A stretch of DNA of 64,000 nt, from positions 1-64,000 of the forward strand of contig CAKTCT010000009.1 of NCBI GenBank assembly GCA_934539585.1. The letters run 5' to 3'. A program made the translations under genes and the position numbers. Position 1 is the first letter of the stretch, and every line of letters begins with the position of its first letter. The notes beneath the pieces are model-generated. The model saw only the letters and a list, made by a program, of their open reading frames with translations, did not search any database and was not told where the DNA came from. Of the stretch, positions 34,777 through 43,238 are shown piece after piece. This stretch comes from an uncultured Oscillospiraceae bacterium. GTDB taxonomy: Bacteria; Bacillota; Clostridia; Oscillospirales; Ruminococcaceae.

Positions 34777-34891
34777 AAAAAGGCTTCCTTTCAAAGGGAA
34801 AATATCCCATTTTCTCCATTTTGGCACAGAAAACCACCGCCGTCAACGGGATTCCCCAAAGACAGCAGATCAGGGCAACCGATTCAGCAGC

Positions 34892-35794
34892 TCAGACCCC
34901 CTCGCAGCCGAAGGGCGGGATGAAGCTCTCGTCTGCCGCGGCACCCTCCTGGGTGAAGCCGTTTTCCACCCCCAGGTCCACGGCGTAGTCCACCACCTGG
35001 TCGTATTCCTCCGGGGTCAGGGTCCGGTTCAGCTCCGGCCAGGAGGACAGGTTCCCGGTGGGGGTGAACTGGCTCATGATGCTCAGGTAGATGCGGCGGC
35101 CGTAGGTTTCGAAAAGATAGCGGATCACCGCCTTGGAGTCCTCCGCCTGCCCCGGCAGGACCAGGTGCCGGACGATCACGCCCCTTTTCATCATGCCCTC
35201 CTCGTCAAAGACCGGGTCCCCGGCCTGGCGGACCATTTCGGCCAGGGCGGCTTTGGCCCGTTCCGGGTAGTCCGGGGCGGCGGAGTAACGCCCGGCCAGC
35301 TCCGGGGAGGCGTACTTGAAGTCCGGCAGATAGATGTCCACCAGGCCGTCCAGGAGCCGGAGGGTTCCGGGCTTTTCATAGCCGCCGCAGTTGCAGACCA
35401 CGGGGATGGTCAATCCGGCGGCCTTGGCCTCCCGGAGGGCCAGGACGATCTGGGGGATGTAGTGGGTGGGCGTGACCAGGTTGATGTTCCGGGCGTTTTG
35501 GGCCTGGAGCTCCAGGAAAATCTCGGCCAGTCGGCGGACGGAGATGTCCTTGCCTGCGCCGCCCCGGCTGATCTCCCGGTTCTGGCAGAAGACGCATTTC
35601 AGGGGACAGTAGGAGAAAAACACCGTTCCGGAGCCCTCCTCGCCGGAGATGCAGGGCTCCTCCCAGTAGTGGAGAGCGGCCCGGGCGACCCTGACGGTCT
35701 CGCCCACAGCGCCGCAGGCTCCCGGCTCCCCGGCCAGGCGGTTGACGCCGCACTCCCGGGGGCAGAGGGTGCAGCGGGCCAATTCTTCCAACAT
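34892..35794 (-). CDS. PflX-like radical SAM protein
   Basis: A 300-residue radical SAM protein of the COG1313 (PflX) group. The cluster motif is CPLKCVFC (Cys63, Cys67, Cys70). The N-terminus carries extra cysteines (CTLCPREC, CG), a pattern found in this group and possibly binding metal. TPTHYIPQIVLALREAK and VVCNCGGYEKPGTLRLL follow. It resembles glycyl-radical activators but no glycyl-radical enzyme is nearby, so no partner can be named. Confidence 0.87.
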   Translation of the reverse strand: MLEELARCTLCPRECGVNRLAGEPGACGAVGETVRVARAALHYWEEPCISGEEGSGTVFFSYCPLKCVFCQNREISRGGAGKDISVRRLAEIFLELQAQNARNINLVTPTHYIPQIVLALREAKAAGLTIPVVCNCGGYEKPGTLRLLDGLVDIYLPDFKYASPELAGRYSAAPDYPERAKAALAEMVRQAGDPVFDEEGMMKRGVIVRHLVLPGQAEDSKAVIRYLFETYGRRIYLSIMSQFTPTGNLSSWPELNRTLTPEEYDQVVDYAVDLGVENGFTQEGAAADESFIPPFGCEGV

Positions 35795-35883
35795 AACGAG
35801 GCTCCTTTCGGGTGAGGAAAAAGTCGAATTTTGTCTATCTTTTTCTATTGTAACACACTTTTGTCGAAAAGCAAGTTATGGGG

Positions 35884-35912
35884 TTGTGCAACGGGCAGAA
35901 TTGTGGTATAGT
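35884..35912 (+). promoter_or_regulatory. Promoter of the 82-residue ORF
   Basis: TTGTGC (35884-35889) and TATAGT (35907-35912), 17-bp spacer. Confidence 0.65.
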
Positions 35913-35958
35913 GGTTGAAAAGGGCTTTTAAAGCGCTGCAAGAATAGGAGGGTTCGAG

Positions 35959-36207
35959 CTGAAAAAAGATTTTCAGGGAACAGGGTCGGCGTATCGTTCG
36001 AGAATCCGTCTGATTCCCGGACCCTTTCTTTTGGCTCCCGGAGCCAACGAGCTTCCCGTCCGGGAGGACGACATGGAGTGGGTGGTCCGGGAAGTCCGCC
36101 GGGTCCTGGAGGACGACAGCCTGGATGATTTCGCATGCATTGACAAGATTCTGGCGATTTACACCGAAGTGGGAGTATCGGTAAGATACCGGCACGATTT
36201 TGGGTGA
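35959..36207 (+). CDS. 82-residue protein, possible CTG start, unknown function
   Basis: The frame opens at a CTG with AGGAGG 7 bases before it and a good promoter 47 bp upstream. It reads (M)KKDFQGTGSAYRSRIRLIPG, then LAPGANELPVREDDMEWVVRE and ends YTEVGVSVRYRHDFG. The protein is soluble and charged; no family is recognised. The only ATG in frame is at about residue 40, without a ribosome-binding site. The stop lies just before a family 2 repeat, so loss of a longer C-terminus cannot be excluded. Confidence 0.55.
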   Translation: MKKDFQGTGSAYRSRIRLIPGPFLLAPGANELPVREDDMEWVVREVRRVLEDDSLDDFACIDKILAIYTEVGVSVRYRHDFG

Positions 36208-36212
36208 CAGAG

Positions 36213-36890
36213 CACCCATAGCACAACGTCAGACCGCCATCATCCACGTCAAGCCGACGCGTATTTCCGAAGTCTCATACAGGAATCGAAGCGGACAAAA
36301 GTGCTGCACGGTTGCCTACTGTCCGAGCACCGATAGCGGCGGCGGGAAGTGTCGTGTGCGGATAGGTTTATCCGGCGCCTGCCGCCATTGGGGTTTTTAG
36401 GGGCGTAGCCCCTAAACGGACTTTTCTGCTTACTCTTTTCCTCCGGGGAAAAGAGTAAGTGCGCTGTGTAGGACCAAACAAATCTGTACAAACGTAAGTA
36501 GCCGCATAGGCTGGTAGGACCTGCCGATTACGAATCGGATTCGGCAGCACTACCGGCCTATGTGGCTACGTTCGCTTCGGATTATTGATAGGTGGTTCAT
36601 AGCACCCCTTCTTTTCCCGCGTGGGAAAAGAAGGGGGAGACGCAAAGTCGCAAAGCGACTTTGCTAGCATTTTCCATCACAAGTGATGAAAAATGCTTGA
36701 TTAAAAAGGCTCCCGCCCCCCCGAGACCCCCTAAAGTCGCGCCGTAGGCTCCGGAGAGCCTGCCCGCCTACCCCGCGGTGGACACGGCCGCCGCAATTGG
36801 TGCGTGGACAGTAGGCATCCAGCTGCCACTTTCCGGCGTTTCGTTCCTGTGGACAGGCTTTGGGGGCAGGCGGCGGCCTGACCTGGTACG
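36213..36890. repeat. Hairpin-rich repeat family 2, copy A
   Basis: About 680 bp without a credible gene. Both ends are imperfect inverted copies of each other over roughly 110 bp and contain TGCCTACTGTCC followed by GCACC. The centre has hairpins: TTTAGGGGC/GCCCCTAAA, TTACTCTTTTCC/GGGAAAAGAGTAA, a long GCCGCATAGG...CCTATG-GGC palindrome, CCCCTTCTTTTCCC/GGGAAAAGAAGGGG, GCAAAGTCGC/GCGACTTTGC and AGCATTTT-CATCAC/GTGATG-AAAATGCT. Copy B at 41.4 kb is inverted relative to it. Confidence 0.85.
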
Positions 36891-36917
36891 ATTGGCTTAT
36901 ACGGCCAGACGGGAGCG

Positions 36918-37490
36918 CTAGAAGATCATTGGCTGAATCTGCTGGCCTTTTAGGGCTAACTCCAGGGTTTCGGGGATTTTCTGGAAGTCTGCTACCAGGG
37001 AGGTGGGCTTCTTCACCGGGTCGTCCTGGCGCATGGGGACGAAATAGTAGTTCCGGGTGTTCAGCAGCGCGCCGATGTTTCTGGCGCTGCCGCTGAGGGC
37101 GTCGTTGGTGGAGACCGCCACCACCACGGGGTTCCTGTTCCGCAGGTGGCTCTTGACCGCCAGGGTCACGGCGTTGTCGGTGATGCTGTTGGCCAGCTTG
37201 GCGATGGTGTTCCCGGTGCAGGGGGCCACCAGGAGGATGTCGGTCATTTTCTTGGGGCCGATGGGCTCCGCGCCGGGCAGGTCCCGGATGACGGGCCTGC
37301 CGCAGATGGCCTCGATCCGGGCGACGAAGTCCGCCGCCTTGCCGAACCGGGTGTCCGTGGAGCAGGCGGCGGGGGTCATGATGGGCAGAATGTCGTAGCC
37401 CAGCCGCCGGCACTCCTCCATGACCTCCAGCACCGGGGCAAAGGTACAGAAGGAGCCGCAGAGGGCGAACCCCAGCCTGATCTCAGACAT
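36918..37490 (-). CDS. dpaB: Dipicolinate synthase subunit B
   Basis: A 190-residue flavoprotein-type subunit of dipicolinate synthase, which makes the spore core compound dipicolinic acid in the mother cell. Markers: GFALCGSFCTFAPVLEVMEE, IMTPAACSTDTRFGKA, DILLVAPCTGNTIAKLANSITDNAVTLA and NYYFVPMRQDDP. Its start overlaps the dpaA stop by 8 bp. This is direct evidence that the organism descends from spore formers. Confidence 0.94.
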   Translation of the reverse strand: MSEIRLGFALCGSFCTFAPVLEVMEECRRLGYDILPIMTPAACSTDTRFGKAADFVARIEAICGRPVIRDLPGAEPIGPKKMTDILLVAPCTGNTIAKLANSITDNAVTLAVKSHLRNRNPVVVAVSTNDALSGSARNIGALLNTRNYYFVPMRQDDPVKKPTSLVADFQKIPETLELALKGQQIQPMIF

Positions 37491-38367
37491 ACGCGCTCCC
37501 CCTTTCGGCGATGATGTTGTCCAGGGTCCCCGCGATGGCCTCAGCGGCGGTGACAGGGGCCACCTTTCCCGGCAGGGACAGAGCCGGAATGGCTTTGATC
37601 CCCAGTCCGGCGGCGGCGCTGTAATCCACGCCTCCCGGGGCGGAGGCCAGGTCGATGATCAGGGTCCCGGCGTCCAGGAGCATCAGCTGCTCCTCCCCGA
37701 AAACCCGGGCCGGAACGGTGTTGACCGCCACCTGAAATTTGGGCAGCACCCGGTTCAGAAAGGACAGGGGGACCGTGTGGGCCCCGTAAGCCTGGGCCCA
37801 GGCCAGGTCCCTGCAGCTCCGGGCCGCCACCGTCACCTGGCTCCCCAGGGCCGCAAAGGCCCGGTGGCAGAGCTTTGCCACCCGCCCGTAGCCGGTGATC
37901 AGCACACGCTGGCCGCTGAGGGTCACGGGGAGCTCCTTCATGGCGATCTGCACCGCCCCCTCGGCGGTGGGAATGGCGTTGAGGACGGCGAACTCCTCCC
38001 GCTCCAGATAATCGGCCAGGGCCAGCCCTCGCTTTTCGCAGGCCAGGACGGTCTTTTCGTCCAACTTTCCCCCCAGGACCAGGGTCTCCCTGCCGCAGAG
38101 GTCCAGGACCTGGGAGAGGAGGAGGTTCTCCCGGCTCAGGGGGGTGAAAACCGTGACGCCGTTTTTCGTCACCGGCATGGGCAGGACCAGATAGTCCGGC
38201 CGCTGCTCCACCTCGCCGGGAGCGGCCCGGTACCGGACCTCCGGGGAGAAGTCCGAGGGATTGTCGAACCCCACGGCGTAGACCGTGCCCCGCTGGGTCA
38301 GCAGATCGGCCAGGTGGACATAGCGCCCGTCCCCCCCGGCGACCAGATAAACTTTTTCCGTATACAT
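37483..38367 (-). CDS. dpaA: Dipicolinate synthase subunit A
   Basis: A 294-residue NAD(P)-binding subunit. The N-terminal block is VYLVAGGDGRYVHLADLL. The Rossmann segment RVLITGYGRVAKLCHRAFAALGSQVTVAAR is intact, as is NTVPARVFGEEQL and DLASAPGGVDYSAA. GGAGGG lies 7 bases before the ATG at 38367. A sigma-K-like promoter precedes it. Together with DpaB it converts a dihydrodipicolinate precursor to dipicolinate. Confidence 0.94.
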   Translation of the reverse strand: MYTEKVYLVAGGDGRYVHLADLLTQRGTVYAVGFDNPSDFSPEVRYRAAPGEVEQRPDYLVLPMPVTKNGVTVFTPLSRENLLLSQVLDLCGRETLVLGGKLDEKTVLACEKRGLALADYLEREEFAVLNAIPTAEGAVQIAMKELPVTLSGQRVLITGYGRVAKLCHRAFAALGSQVTVAARSCRDLAWAQAYGAHTVPLSFLNRVLPKFQVAVNTVPARVFGEEQLMLLDAGTLIIDLASAPGGVDYSAAAGLGIKAIPALSLPGKVAPVTAAEAIAGTLDNIIAERGSAYV

Positions 38368-38410
38368 GGCGACCCTCCATTGCGCATCGCAGAATCCTTT
38401 GGAATACCCC

Positions 38411-38437
38411 ATCCTATGAATCCGGGGGAGGATCGGT
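38411..38437 (-). promoter_or_regulatory. Sigma-K-like promoter of dpaAB
   Basis: CATAGGAT (38411-38418) resembles the sigma-K -10 (CATA with AT), with AC 17 bp upstream, 44 bp before dpaA. dpaAB is known to depend on sigma-K in Bacillus. Confidence 0.5.
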
Positions 38438-38448
38438 GCGGAAGGGCG

Positions 38449-38485
38449 CAAAAAAGCCCCGGCAGCCTGAAAAACTGCCGGGGCA
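38449..38485 (-). terminator. Terminator after the Gfo/Idh/MocA gene
   Basis: GCCCCGGCAG/CTGCCGGGGC 10-bp stem followed on the minus strand by six T residues. Confidence 0.93.
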
Positions 38486-38498
38486 TCCGGATTTTTGC

Positions 38499-39668
38499 TT
38501 ATTTTACGTTGTAGCTGTTGGTGGTGTCTGCGGTGACTTCCGCCACGTTTTCTTTGCGGCGGGAGGTTTTCACCCGTTTCATCAGCTCGTCATAGAACAG
38601 GTCCTCATCGAAGGGAAGGGTGATGGGCTTGCCAAGCCAGGCAGAGAGGTGCATGGCGTTGGAGATGGTCAGGCCGTTGATGCCTTCCCGGCCGTCGGCG
38701 ATGAGGGGGGTGCCGTGGAGGATCCGTCCGGCAAAGGCGTTGAGAACGCCGATGTGCTGCTCGGATTTCCCATCGGTCTCCACCTGGGAGAAGGTGTTCT
38801 TCGGCACGCCGAAAAGCTCCTTGTTGGTGGCGGAGAACTCCGGCTCGAGGATCTCGTTTTTCCACATATAGAGCTTGCCGTTTTCACTGACCAGCTTGCC
38901 GCCGTCCAGGTCGATCTCGAAGCGGTTGGTGCCGGGAGCGTCGCCGGTGGTGGTGACGAAGCAGCCGGTAGCGCCGTTGGCGTACTCTACATAGGTGGTC
39001 ACGTCGTCCTCGACCTCGATGTCGTGCCATTTTCCGAAGTGCATGTGGGAATCCACCAGGACGGGCATGCCGCAGATCCACTGCCACAGATCCAGGTTGT
39101 GGGGGCACTGGTTCAGCAGAACGCCGCCGCCCTCGCCGGACCAGGTGGCGCGCCACGCGCCGGAATCGTAGTACGCCTGGGGCCGGTACCAGTTGGTGAT
39201 GATCCAGTTGGTACGGCGGATGCGGCCCATTTCGCCGCTCTGGACGATCTCCCGCATCTTGCGGTAGATGTGGTCGGTGCGCTGGTTGAACATCATGCCG
39301 AAGACCACGTTGTGCTTGTCGGCGGCTTCGTTCATCTCCCGGACCTGCTTGGTGTAAACGCCGGCGGGCTTCTCGCACATGACGTGGAGGCCCCGCTCAA
39401 AGGCTTTGATGGCGTACACGGGGTGGAAGTAGTGGGGGACCGCGATGAGCACCGCATCGATGAGGCCGGAATCCATCATCTTTTCCGCATCGTCGAAAAG
39501 GGCGACGTGGTCGCCGATATTTTCCTTGACCCACTGGAGCCGCTCGGGCTTGATATCCGCCACAGCGGTAACGGTGATCTCCGGGCAGCGTTTGTGGATC
39601 TCAATATTGGAAAGGTGACCGGTACCCATGTTGCCGATACCGATAATGCCAAGTCTTACTTTTTCCAT
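38499..39668 (-). CDS. Gfo/Idh/MocA-family oxidoreductase
   Basis: A 389-residue NAD(P)-dependent sugar or inositol dehydrogenase. LGIIGIGNMGTGHLSNIEIHKR binds the cofactor, HVMCEKPAGVYTKQ holds the EKP motif Lys, and GGGVLLNQCPHNLDLWQWICG holds the catalytic His. It follows the sugar isomerase gene by 12 bp, a common pair in cyclitol or rare-sugar breakdown. Substrate unknown. Confidence 0.9.
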   Translation of the reverse strand: MEKVRLGIIGIGNMGTGHLSNIEIHKRCPEITVTAVADIKPERLQWVKENIGDHVALFDDAEKMMDSGLIDAVLIAVPHYFHPVYAIKAFERGLHVMCEKPAGVYTKQVREMNEAADKHNVVFGMMFNQRTDHIYRKMREIVQSGEMGRIRRTNWIITNWYRPQAYYDSGAWRATWSGEGGGVLLNQCPHNLDLWQWICGMPVLVDSHMHFGKWHDIEVEDDVTTYVEYANGATGCFVTTTGDAPGTNRFEIDLDGGKLVSENGKLYMWKNEILEPEFSATNKELFGVPKNTFSQVETDGKSEQHIGVLNAFAGRILHGTPLIADGREGINGLTISNAMHLSAWLGKPITLPFDEDLFYDELMKRVKTSRRKENVAEVTADTTNSYNVK

Positions 39669-39680
39669 GGAAAATCCTCC

Positions 39681-40442
39681 TTATTTCAGACCCATAGCCG
39701 TCAGGGTCTCGTAGCTCTTTTTCAGGCACCAGAAGGGGTCCCGGTTTTGGCAGTCGTCCTGCTCCACCAGAACATATTTGGTGCCGCCGGCCTCACAGGC
39801 GGAGAGGAACCGGTCAAAGTTGATGTTGCCCTCGCCGATATAGGCCATCTGCTGCGTGTTGTTGATGAATTGCATGTCCTTGACGTGGACGCAGTCGATG
39901 CGGCCCGCCAGCTTTTCGGCGAACTGAGCGGGATCGCCGCCGCCGTATTGAACCCAGTAGCTGTCCAGGGTAAAGCCCAGCTCCTCCGCCGGGAAAGCCC
40001 TTGCCAACCGCTCCAGGAAGGTGACGCCATTGGCTTTGGTGAACTCGAAGCCGTGGTTGTGGTACATGAGCTTCATGCCCGCAGCGCAGATTTTCTTTGC
40101 CGCTTCGGCGTACATTTCCACAAAGGCATCCAGCCCTGCGGGATTGATGTGGAGTTCCCAGGGAATGGAGCCCAGGCCGATGTAATCGCAGCCGAAGACC
40201 TTGTGCTCCGCGATGACGGCCTCGGTGTCCTCTGCGACCCGGGTCTGGTTGGTATGGGTGATGGCGCAGGTCAGGCCGGTTTTGTCCAGCTGTTCCTTGA
40301 GCCAGTCCGCTTCAAAAGCGCAGGTGCCGGAGACCTGAACGGTGGTGTAGCCGATGTCCGCGACCTTTTTCAGGGTTTCCGCGAAGTCGTCCAGGTTTTT
40401 GGTGTAATCCCGGACGGTGTAAAGCTGTGCGCCGATTTTCAT
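39681..40442 (-). CDS. Sugar phosphate isomerase/epimerase (xylose isomerase-like TIM barrel)
   Basis: A 253-residue AP_endonuc_2-fold protein. KIGAQLYTVRDYTK at the start, YIGLGSIPWEL, MYHNHGFEF (metal His), DSYWVQYGGGDP and RIDCVHVKD (metal residues) are typical. It is the first gene of a two-gene operon with the oxidoreductase. AGGGAGG precedes the ATG at 40442. Confidence 0.9.
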   Translation of the reverse strand: MKIGAQLYTVRDYTKNLDDFAETLKKVADIGYTTVQVSGTCAFEADWLKEQLDKTGLTCAITHTNQTRVAEDTEAVIAEHKVFGCDYIGLGSIPWELHINPAGLDAFVEMYAEAAKKICAAGMKLMYHNHGFEFTKANGVTFLERLARAFPAEELGFTLDSYWVQYGGGDPAQFAEKLAGRIDCVHVKDMQFINNTQQMAYIGEGNINFDRFLSACEAGGTKYVLVEQDDCQNRDPFWCLKKSYETLTAMGLK

Positions 40443-40497
40443 ATGCAAATCCTCCCTAATTTTTGGTAAGTTGGGCTTGACAGTCCTACATAATCCT

Positions 40498-40526
40498 ATC
40501 TTAGCATACTTATTTTTACGACACAA
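40498..40526 (-). promoter_or_regulatory. Promoter of the isomerase-oxidoreductase operon
   Basis: TTGTGT (40521-40526) and TAAGAT (40498-40503), 17-bp spacer. Confidence 0.6.
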
Positions 40527-40555
40527 TAGTCAATTTGAGCAAAAAACATTGTAAA

Positions 40556-40606
40556 AACGAGCAACCCTTCCGGAGAAAGCGCAAGGCTTCTCCCGGAAGG
40601 GCTGCG
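40556..40606 (-). terminator. Terminator after the HAD hydrolase
   Basis: AGCCCTTCCGGGAGAA pairs imperfectly with TTCTCCGGAAGGGTTGC on the minus strand, followed by TCGTTTTTAC. Confidence 0.8.
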
Positions 40607-40660
40607 GGTCGGAATTGTTGTAAACGGTCCGGCGTATTTGACTGAAATATAACGTTCTGT

Positions 40661-41317
40661 TTAACGATTTTCCGGCAGTTCCAGGATTTCCAGGGGCGTT
40701 TCCACCAGAAATTCTGCCCCGGCGGCGGTCAGCTCCTCCCGGCCCCGGAACCCCCAGACCGCGCCGGCGCAGGGGAGCCCGGCGTTTCTGGCCGTCAGCA
40801 CGTCCACGTCGGAGTCGCCGATGAACAGGGCGTCCTCCCGGTAGACGGAGAGCTCCTCCAGCAGGCTCCAGACCCCGTCGGGAGCGGGCTTTTTCGCCAC
40901 GCCCTCCCGCTGGCCCCGGACGGCCCGGAAGGTCCCCGGCCCGAAGATGCCCCCGACGATCTCCTGGACGAACTCGTCGGATTTGTTGGAGAGCACGGCC
41001 AGCTCCGCCCCCTGGCTCCGCAGGCGGTCCAGGAGCTCCAGCACGCCGGGGTAGGGGCGGGTCTTATCCATGCAGTGGGCCCGGTAGCGGGCGTCGAAGA
41101 CCGCCTTGAAGGCTGTTACTTCCTTGGGGTCCCGGCGGTCCTCGGGCAGAGCCCGTTCCACCAGCTTATAGACGCCGTTGCCCACGAAACGGCGGTATTC
41201 CTCCAGAGTGTGGCCGGGGAAGCCGGATTGGGCCAGCATCCAGTCAGCGGCGTCGGCCAGGTCCTCCAGGGAGTTGATCAGGGTTCCATCCAGGTCAAAA
41301 AGGTAGAGTTTATACAA
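40661..41317 (-). CDS. HAD hydrolase, phosphoglycolate phosphatase-like
   Basis: A 218-residue HAD phosphatase. YLFDLDGTLINSLEDLADA is motif I with the nucleophile Asp, LAVLSNKSDEFVQEI is motif II, then VAKKPAPDG (Lys) and ALFIGDSDVDVLTARNAGLP (motif IV). The cap type and length fit phosphoglycolate phosphatase, but PpaX-like activity is possible. GGAAGG touches the ATG at 41326 but is 9 bases from the TTG at 41317, so I use the TTG. Confidence 0.87.
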   Translation of the reverse strand: MYKLYLFDLDGTLINSLEDLADAADWMLAQSGFPGHTLEEYRRFVGNGVYKLVERALPEDRRDPKEVTAFKAVFDARYRAHCMDKTRPYPGVLELLDRLRSQGAELAVLSNKSDEFVQEIVGGIFGPGTFRAVRGQREGVAKKPAPDGVWSLLEELSVYREDALFIGDSDVDVLTARNAGLPCAGAVWGFRGREELTAAGAEFLVETPLEILELPENR

Positions 41318-41399
41318 GGCAGTCATCCTTCCGTGAAAGTCTTTCTTTATTGTATCACGAACAAACGCCAGAAACAAGCCCGAATGCCGCGCAGCGGCA

Positions 41400-42030
41400 T
41401 TCGGGCCAATTGGCACCACGTCAGGCCGCCGCCTGCCCCCAAAGCCCATCGTGAGGAACAAAACGTCCGAAAGTGGTAGCTGGATGCCTACTGTCCGAGC
41501 ACCAATTGTGGCGGCCGTGTCCACCGCGAGGTAATATCGGGGTCCTCCGAAGCCCCAGGCGCGACTTCAGGGGGTCTCGGGGGGCGGGAGCCACCCGAGC
41601 GCCCTTTTCTCCCCCTTCTTTTCCCGCGCGGGAAAAGAAGGGGTGCTATGACGGACCTATCGATAATAAAAAAACGCACGTAGCCGCATAGGCCGGTAGT
41701 GCTGCCGAATCCGAATCGGATTTGGCAGGTCCTACTAGCCTATGCGGATACTTACGTTGTACAGATTTGCTCCGTCTTACCAGGGCACCCAATCTTTATT
41801 TACGGAAAAAAGATTGGGGAGAAAAACCGTTTAGGAGCTGGCGCCCCTAAAAACCCCAATGGCGGCAGGCGCCGGATATGGATGACCGCACGCGACACTT
41901 CCCGCCGCCGCTATCGGTGCTCGGACAGTAGGCAACCGTGCAGCACTTTTGAACGCTTCGATTCCTGTATGAGGATTCGGAAATACACGTCGGCTTGACG
42001 TGGGCGTCAGTGCGGCCCTGACGTGGATGC
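41400..42030. repeat. Hairpin-rich repeat family 2, copy B (inverted)
   Basis: About 630 bp, homologous to copy A in reverse orientation: the same ACGTCAGGCCGCCGCC end, TGCCTACTGTCCGAGCACC, CTTTTCCCGCGCGGGAAAAG hairpin, GCCGCATAGG cruciform and AGGCAACCGTGCAGCAC end. One internal hairpin has been replaced: CCCAATCTTT/AAAGATTGGG here, TTACTCTTTTCC/GGGAAAAGAGTAA in copy A. Several hairpins of copy A (the AGCATTTT and GCAAAGTCGC ones) are missing. No credible gene. Confidence 0.85.
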
Positions 42031-42057
42031 CATGTGGGCGCTGGCTTCGCTGCGCCC

Positions 42058-42381
42058 TTATTTTGTCAGCAAAAACCCGTAACTGTCTTTGAACCCTCCG
42101 CAGAGGATCGCGATCAGATCAATGACCACCCCGATACCGAAAACGCCCAGCGTCAGCAGATAAACTACCCCGGACCCCACCTTTCCCACATAGAACCGGT
42201 GGATGCCGAATACCCCGAGAAACAGACAGAGAAGCGCCGCCGTCCACCGGCGCTTCTGGCTGGCTACCTGGGCCCGCAGAACCGGCGGCACCCCGGGATT
42301 CCACCCGCTTTGCCCGGCGGGCCGCCCGCATTCCGGGCAGAAACGGCTCGTAAACTCCGCGCCGCAGTTGGGACATCTCAT
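42058..42381 (-). CDS. Zinc-ribbon TM2-domain membrane protein
   Basis: A 107-residue protein: an N-terminal zinc ribbon (CPNC at Cys3/Cys6 and CPEC at Cys15/Cys18) and a TM2 domain (about 45-107) with two membrane helices around FLGVFGIHRFYVGK and GIGVVIDLIAIL. Function unknown; TM2 proteins are thought to sense or signal at membranes. Confidence 0.88.
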   Translation of the reverse strand: MRCPNCGAEFTSRFCPECGRPAGQSGWNPGVPPVLRAQVASQKRRWTAALLCLFLGVFGIHRFYVGKVGSGVVYLLTLGVFGIGVVIDLIAILCGGFKDSYGFLLTK

Positions 42382-42404
42382 GGAGAACCCCTCCTTTTGG
42401 CTTC

Positions 42405-42433
42405 ATCATAGCATGTTTTCCGGCGGCTGTCAA
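42405..42433 (-). promoter_or_regulatory. Promoter of the TM2 gene
   Basis: TTGACA (42428-42433) and TATGAT (42405-42410), 17-bp spacer. Confidence 0.8.
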
Positions 42434-42442
42434 TCGCGGCTC

Positions 42443-42471
42443 TTGACAAGCAGGGAAAATTCGTGTAGAAT
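42443..42471 (+). promoter_or_regulatory. Promoter of the ABC exporter operon
   Basis: TTGACA (42443-42448) and TAGAAT (42466-42471), 17-bp spacer, divergent from the TM2 promoter. Confidence 0.8.
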
Positions 42472-42524
42472 AGCAGATGATACATATTCCAAAATATTCC
42501 GTTGACACAATGGAGGAACCCGTC

Positions 42525-43238
42525 ATGCTGAACATTCAACACCTGACCAAGACCTACGGGGAGAAAAAGGCTGTGGACGACCTGTCCCTGCACATCGCCC
42601 CCGGGGAAATCTACGGCTTCATCGGCCATAATGGCGCGGGTAAGACCACCACTCTGAAATCCGTGGCCGGCATCCTGCAATTCGATTCCGGCGAGATCAC
42701 CGTGGGCGGCGTTTCCATCAAATCCGACTCCCTGACCTGCAAAAAGCAGATGGCTTACATTCCCGATAACCCCGACCTTTACGAGTTCATGACCGGCATC
42801 CAGTACCTGAACTTCATCGCCGACGTTTTCGCCGTAAGCGCTGCGGGCCGCCAGGAGCGCATCCGCCGCTACGCCGACCTTTACGAGCTCACCGGCGACC
42901 TGGCCCAGCCCATCGCCGCCTACTCCCACGGCATGCGGCAGAAGCTGGCCATTATCGCCGCCTGGATCCATGAGCCCAGGCTCATCCTCATGGACGAGCC
43001 CTTCGTGGGCCTGGACCCCAAGGCCTCCCATCTCCTGAAAGGGATGATGCGGGAAATCTGCGATCATGGCGGGGCCATTTTCTTCTCCACCCACGTGCTG
43101 GAGGTGGCGGAAAAGCTCTGCGATAAGGTGGCCATCATCAAGGGCGGCAAGCTCATCCGCTCCGGCTCCATGGAGGAGGTCAAGGGCGACGACAGCCTGG
43201 AGGAAGTGTTCCTGGAACTGGAGGATGCGTCATGCTGA
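42525..43238 (+). CDS. ABC transporter ATP-binding protein
   Basis: A 237-residue ATPase of the exporter-type (CcmA/EcsA-like) group: Walker A GHNGAGKTTT, signature YSHGMRQKLAIIAAW, Walker B LILMDEPFVGLDP and switch FFSTHVLEVAEKL. GGAGG is 8 bases before the ATG at 42525, which excludes the longer upstream frame. It overlaps the permease gene by 7 bp. Confidence 0.92.
   Translation: MLNIQHLTKTYGEKKAVDDLSLHIAPGEIYGFIGHNGAGKTTTLKSVAGILQFDSGEITVGGVSIKSDSLTCKKQMAYIPDNPDLYEFMTGIQYLNFIADVFAVSAAGRQERIRRYADLYELTGDLAQPIAAYSHGMRQKLAIIAAWIHEPRLILMDEPFVGLDPKASHLLKGMMREICDHGGAIFFSTHVLEVAEKLCDKVAIIKGGKLIRSGSMEEVKGDDSLEEVFLELEDASC

Noticed and set aside
36664..37413. 249-residue minus-strand frame across copy A of the family 2 repeat and dpaB
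   Set aside because: Out-of-frame shadow of dpaB extended into the repeat.
41318..41524. N-terminal extension of the HAD hydrolase to 41524
   Set aside because: It runs into copy B of the repeat and lacks a ribosome-binding site.
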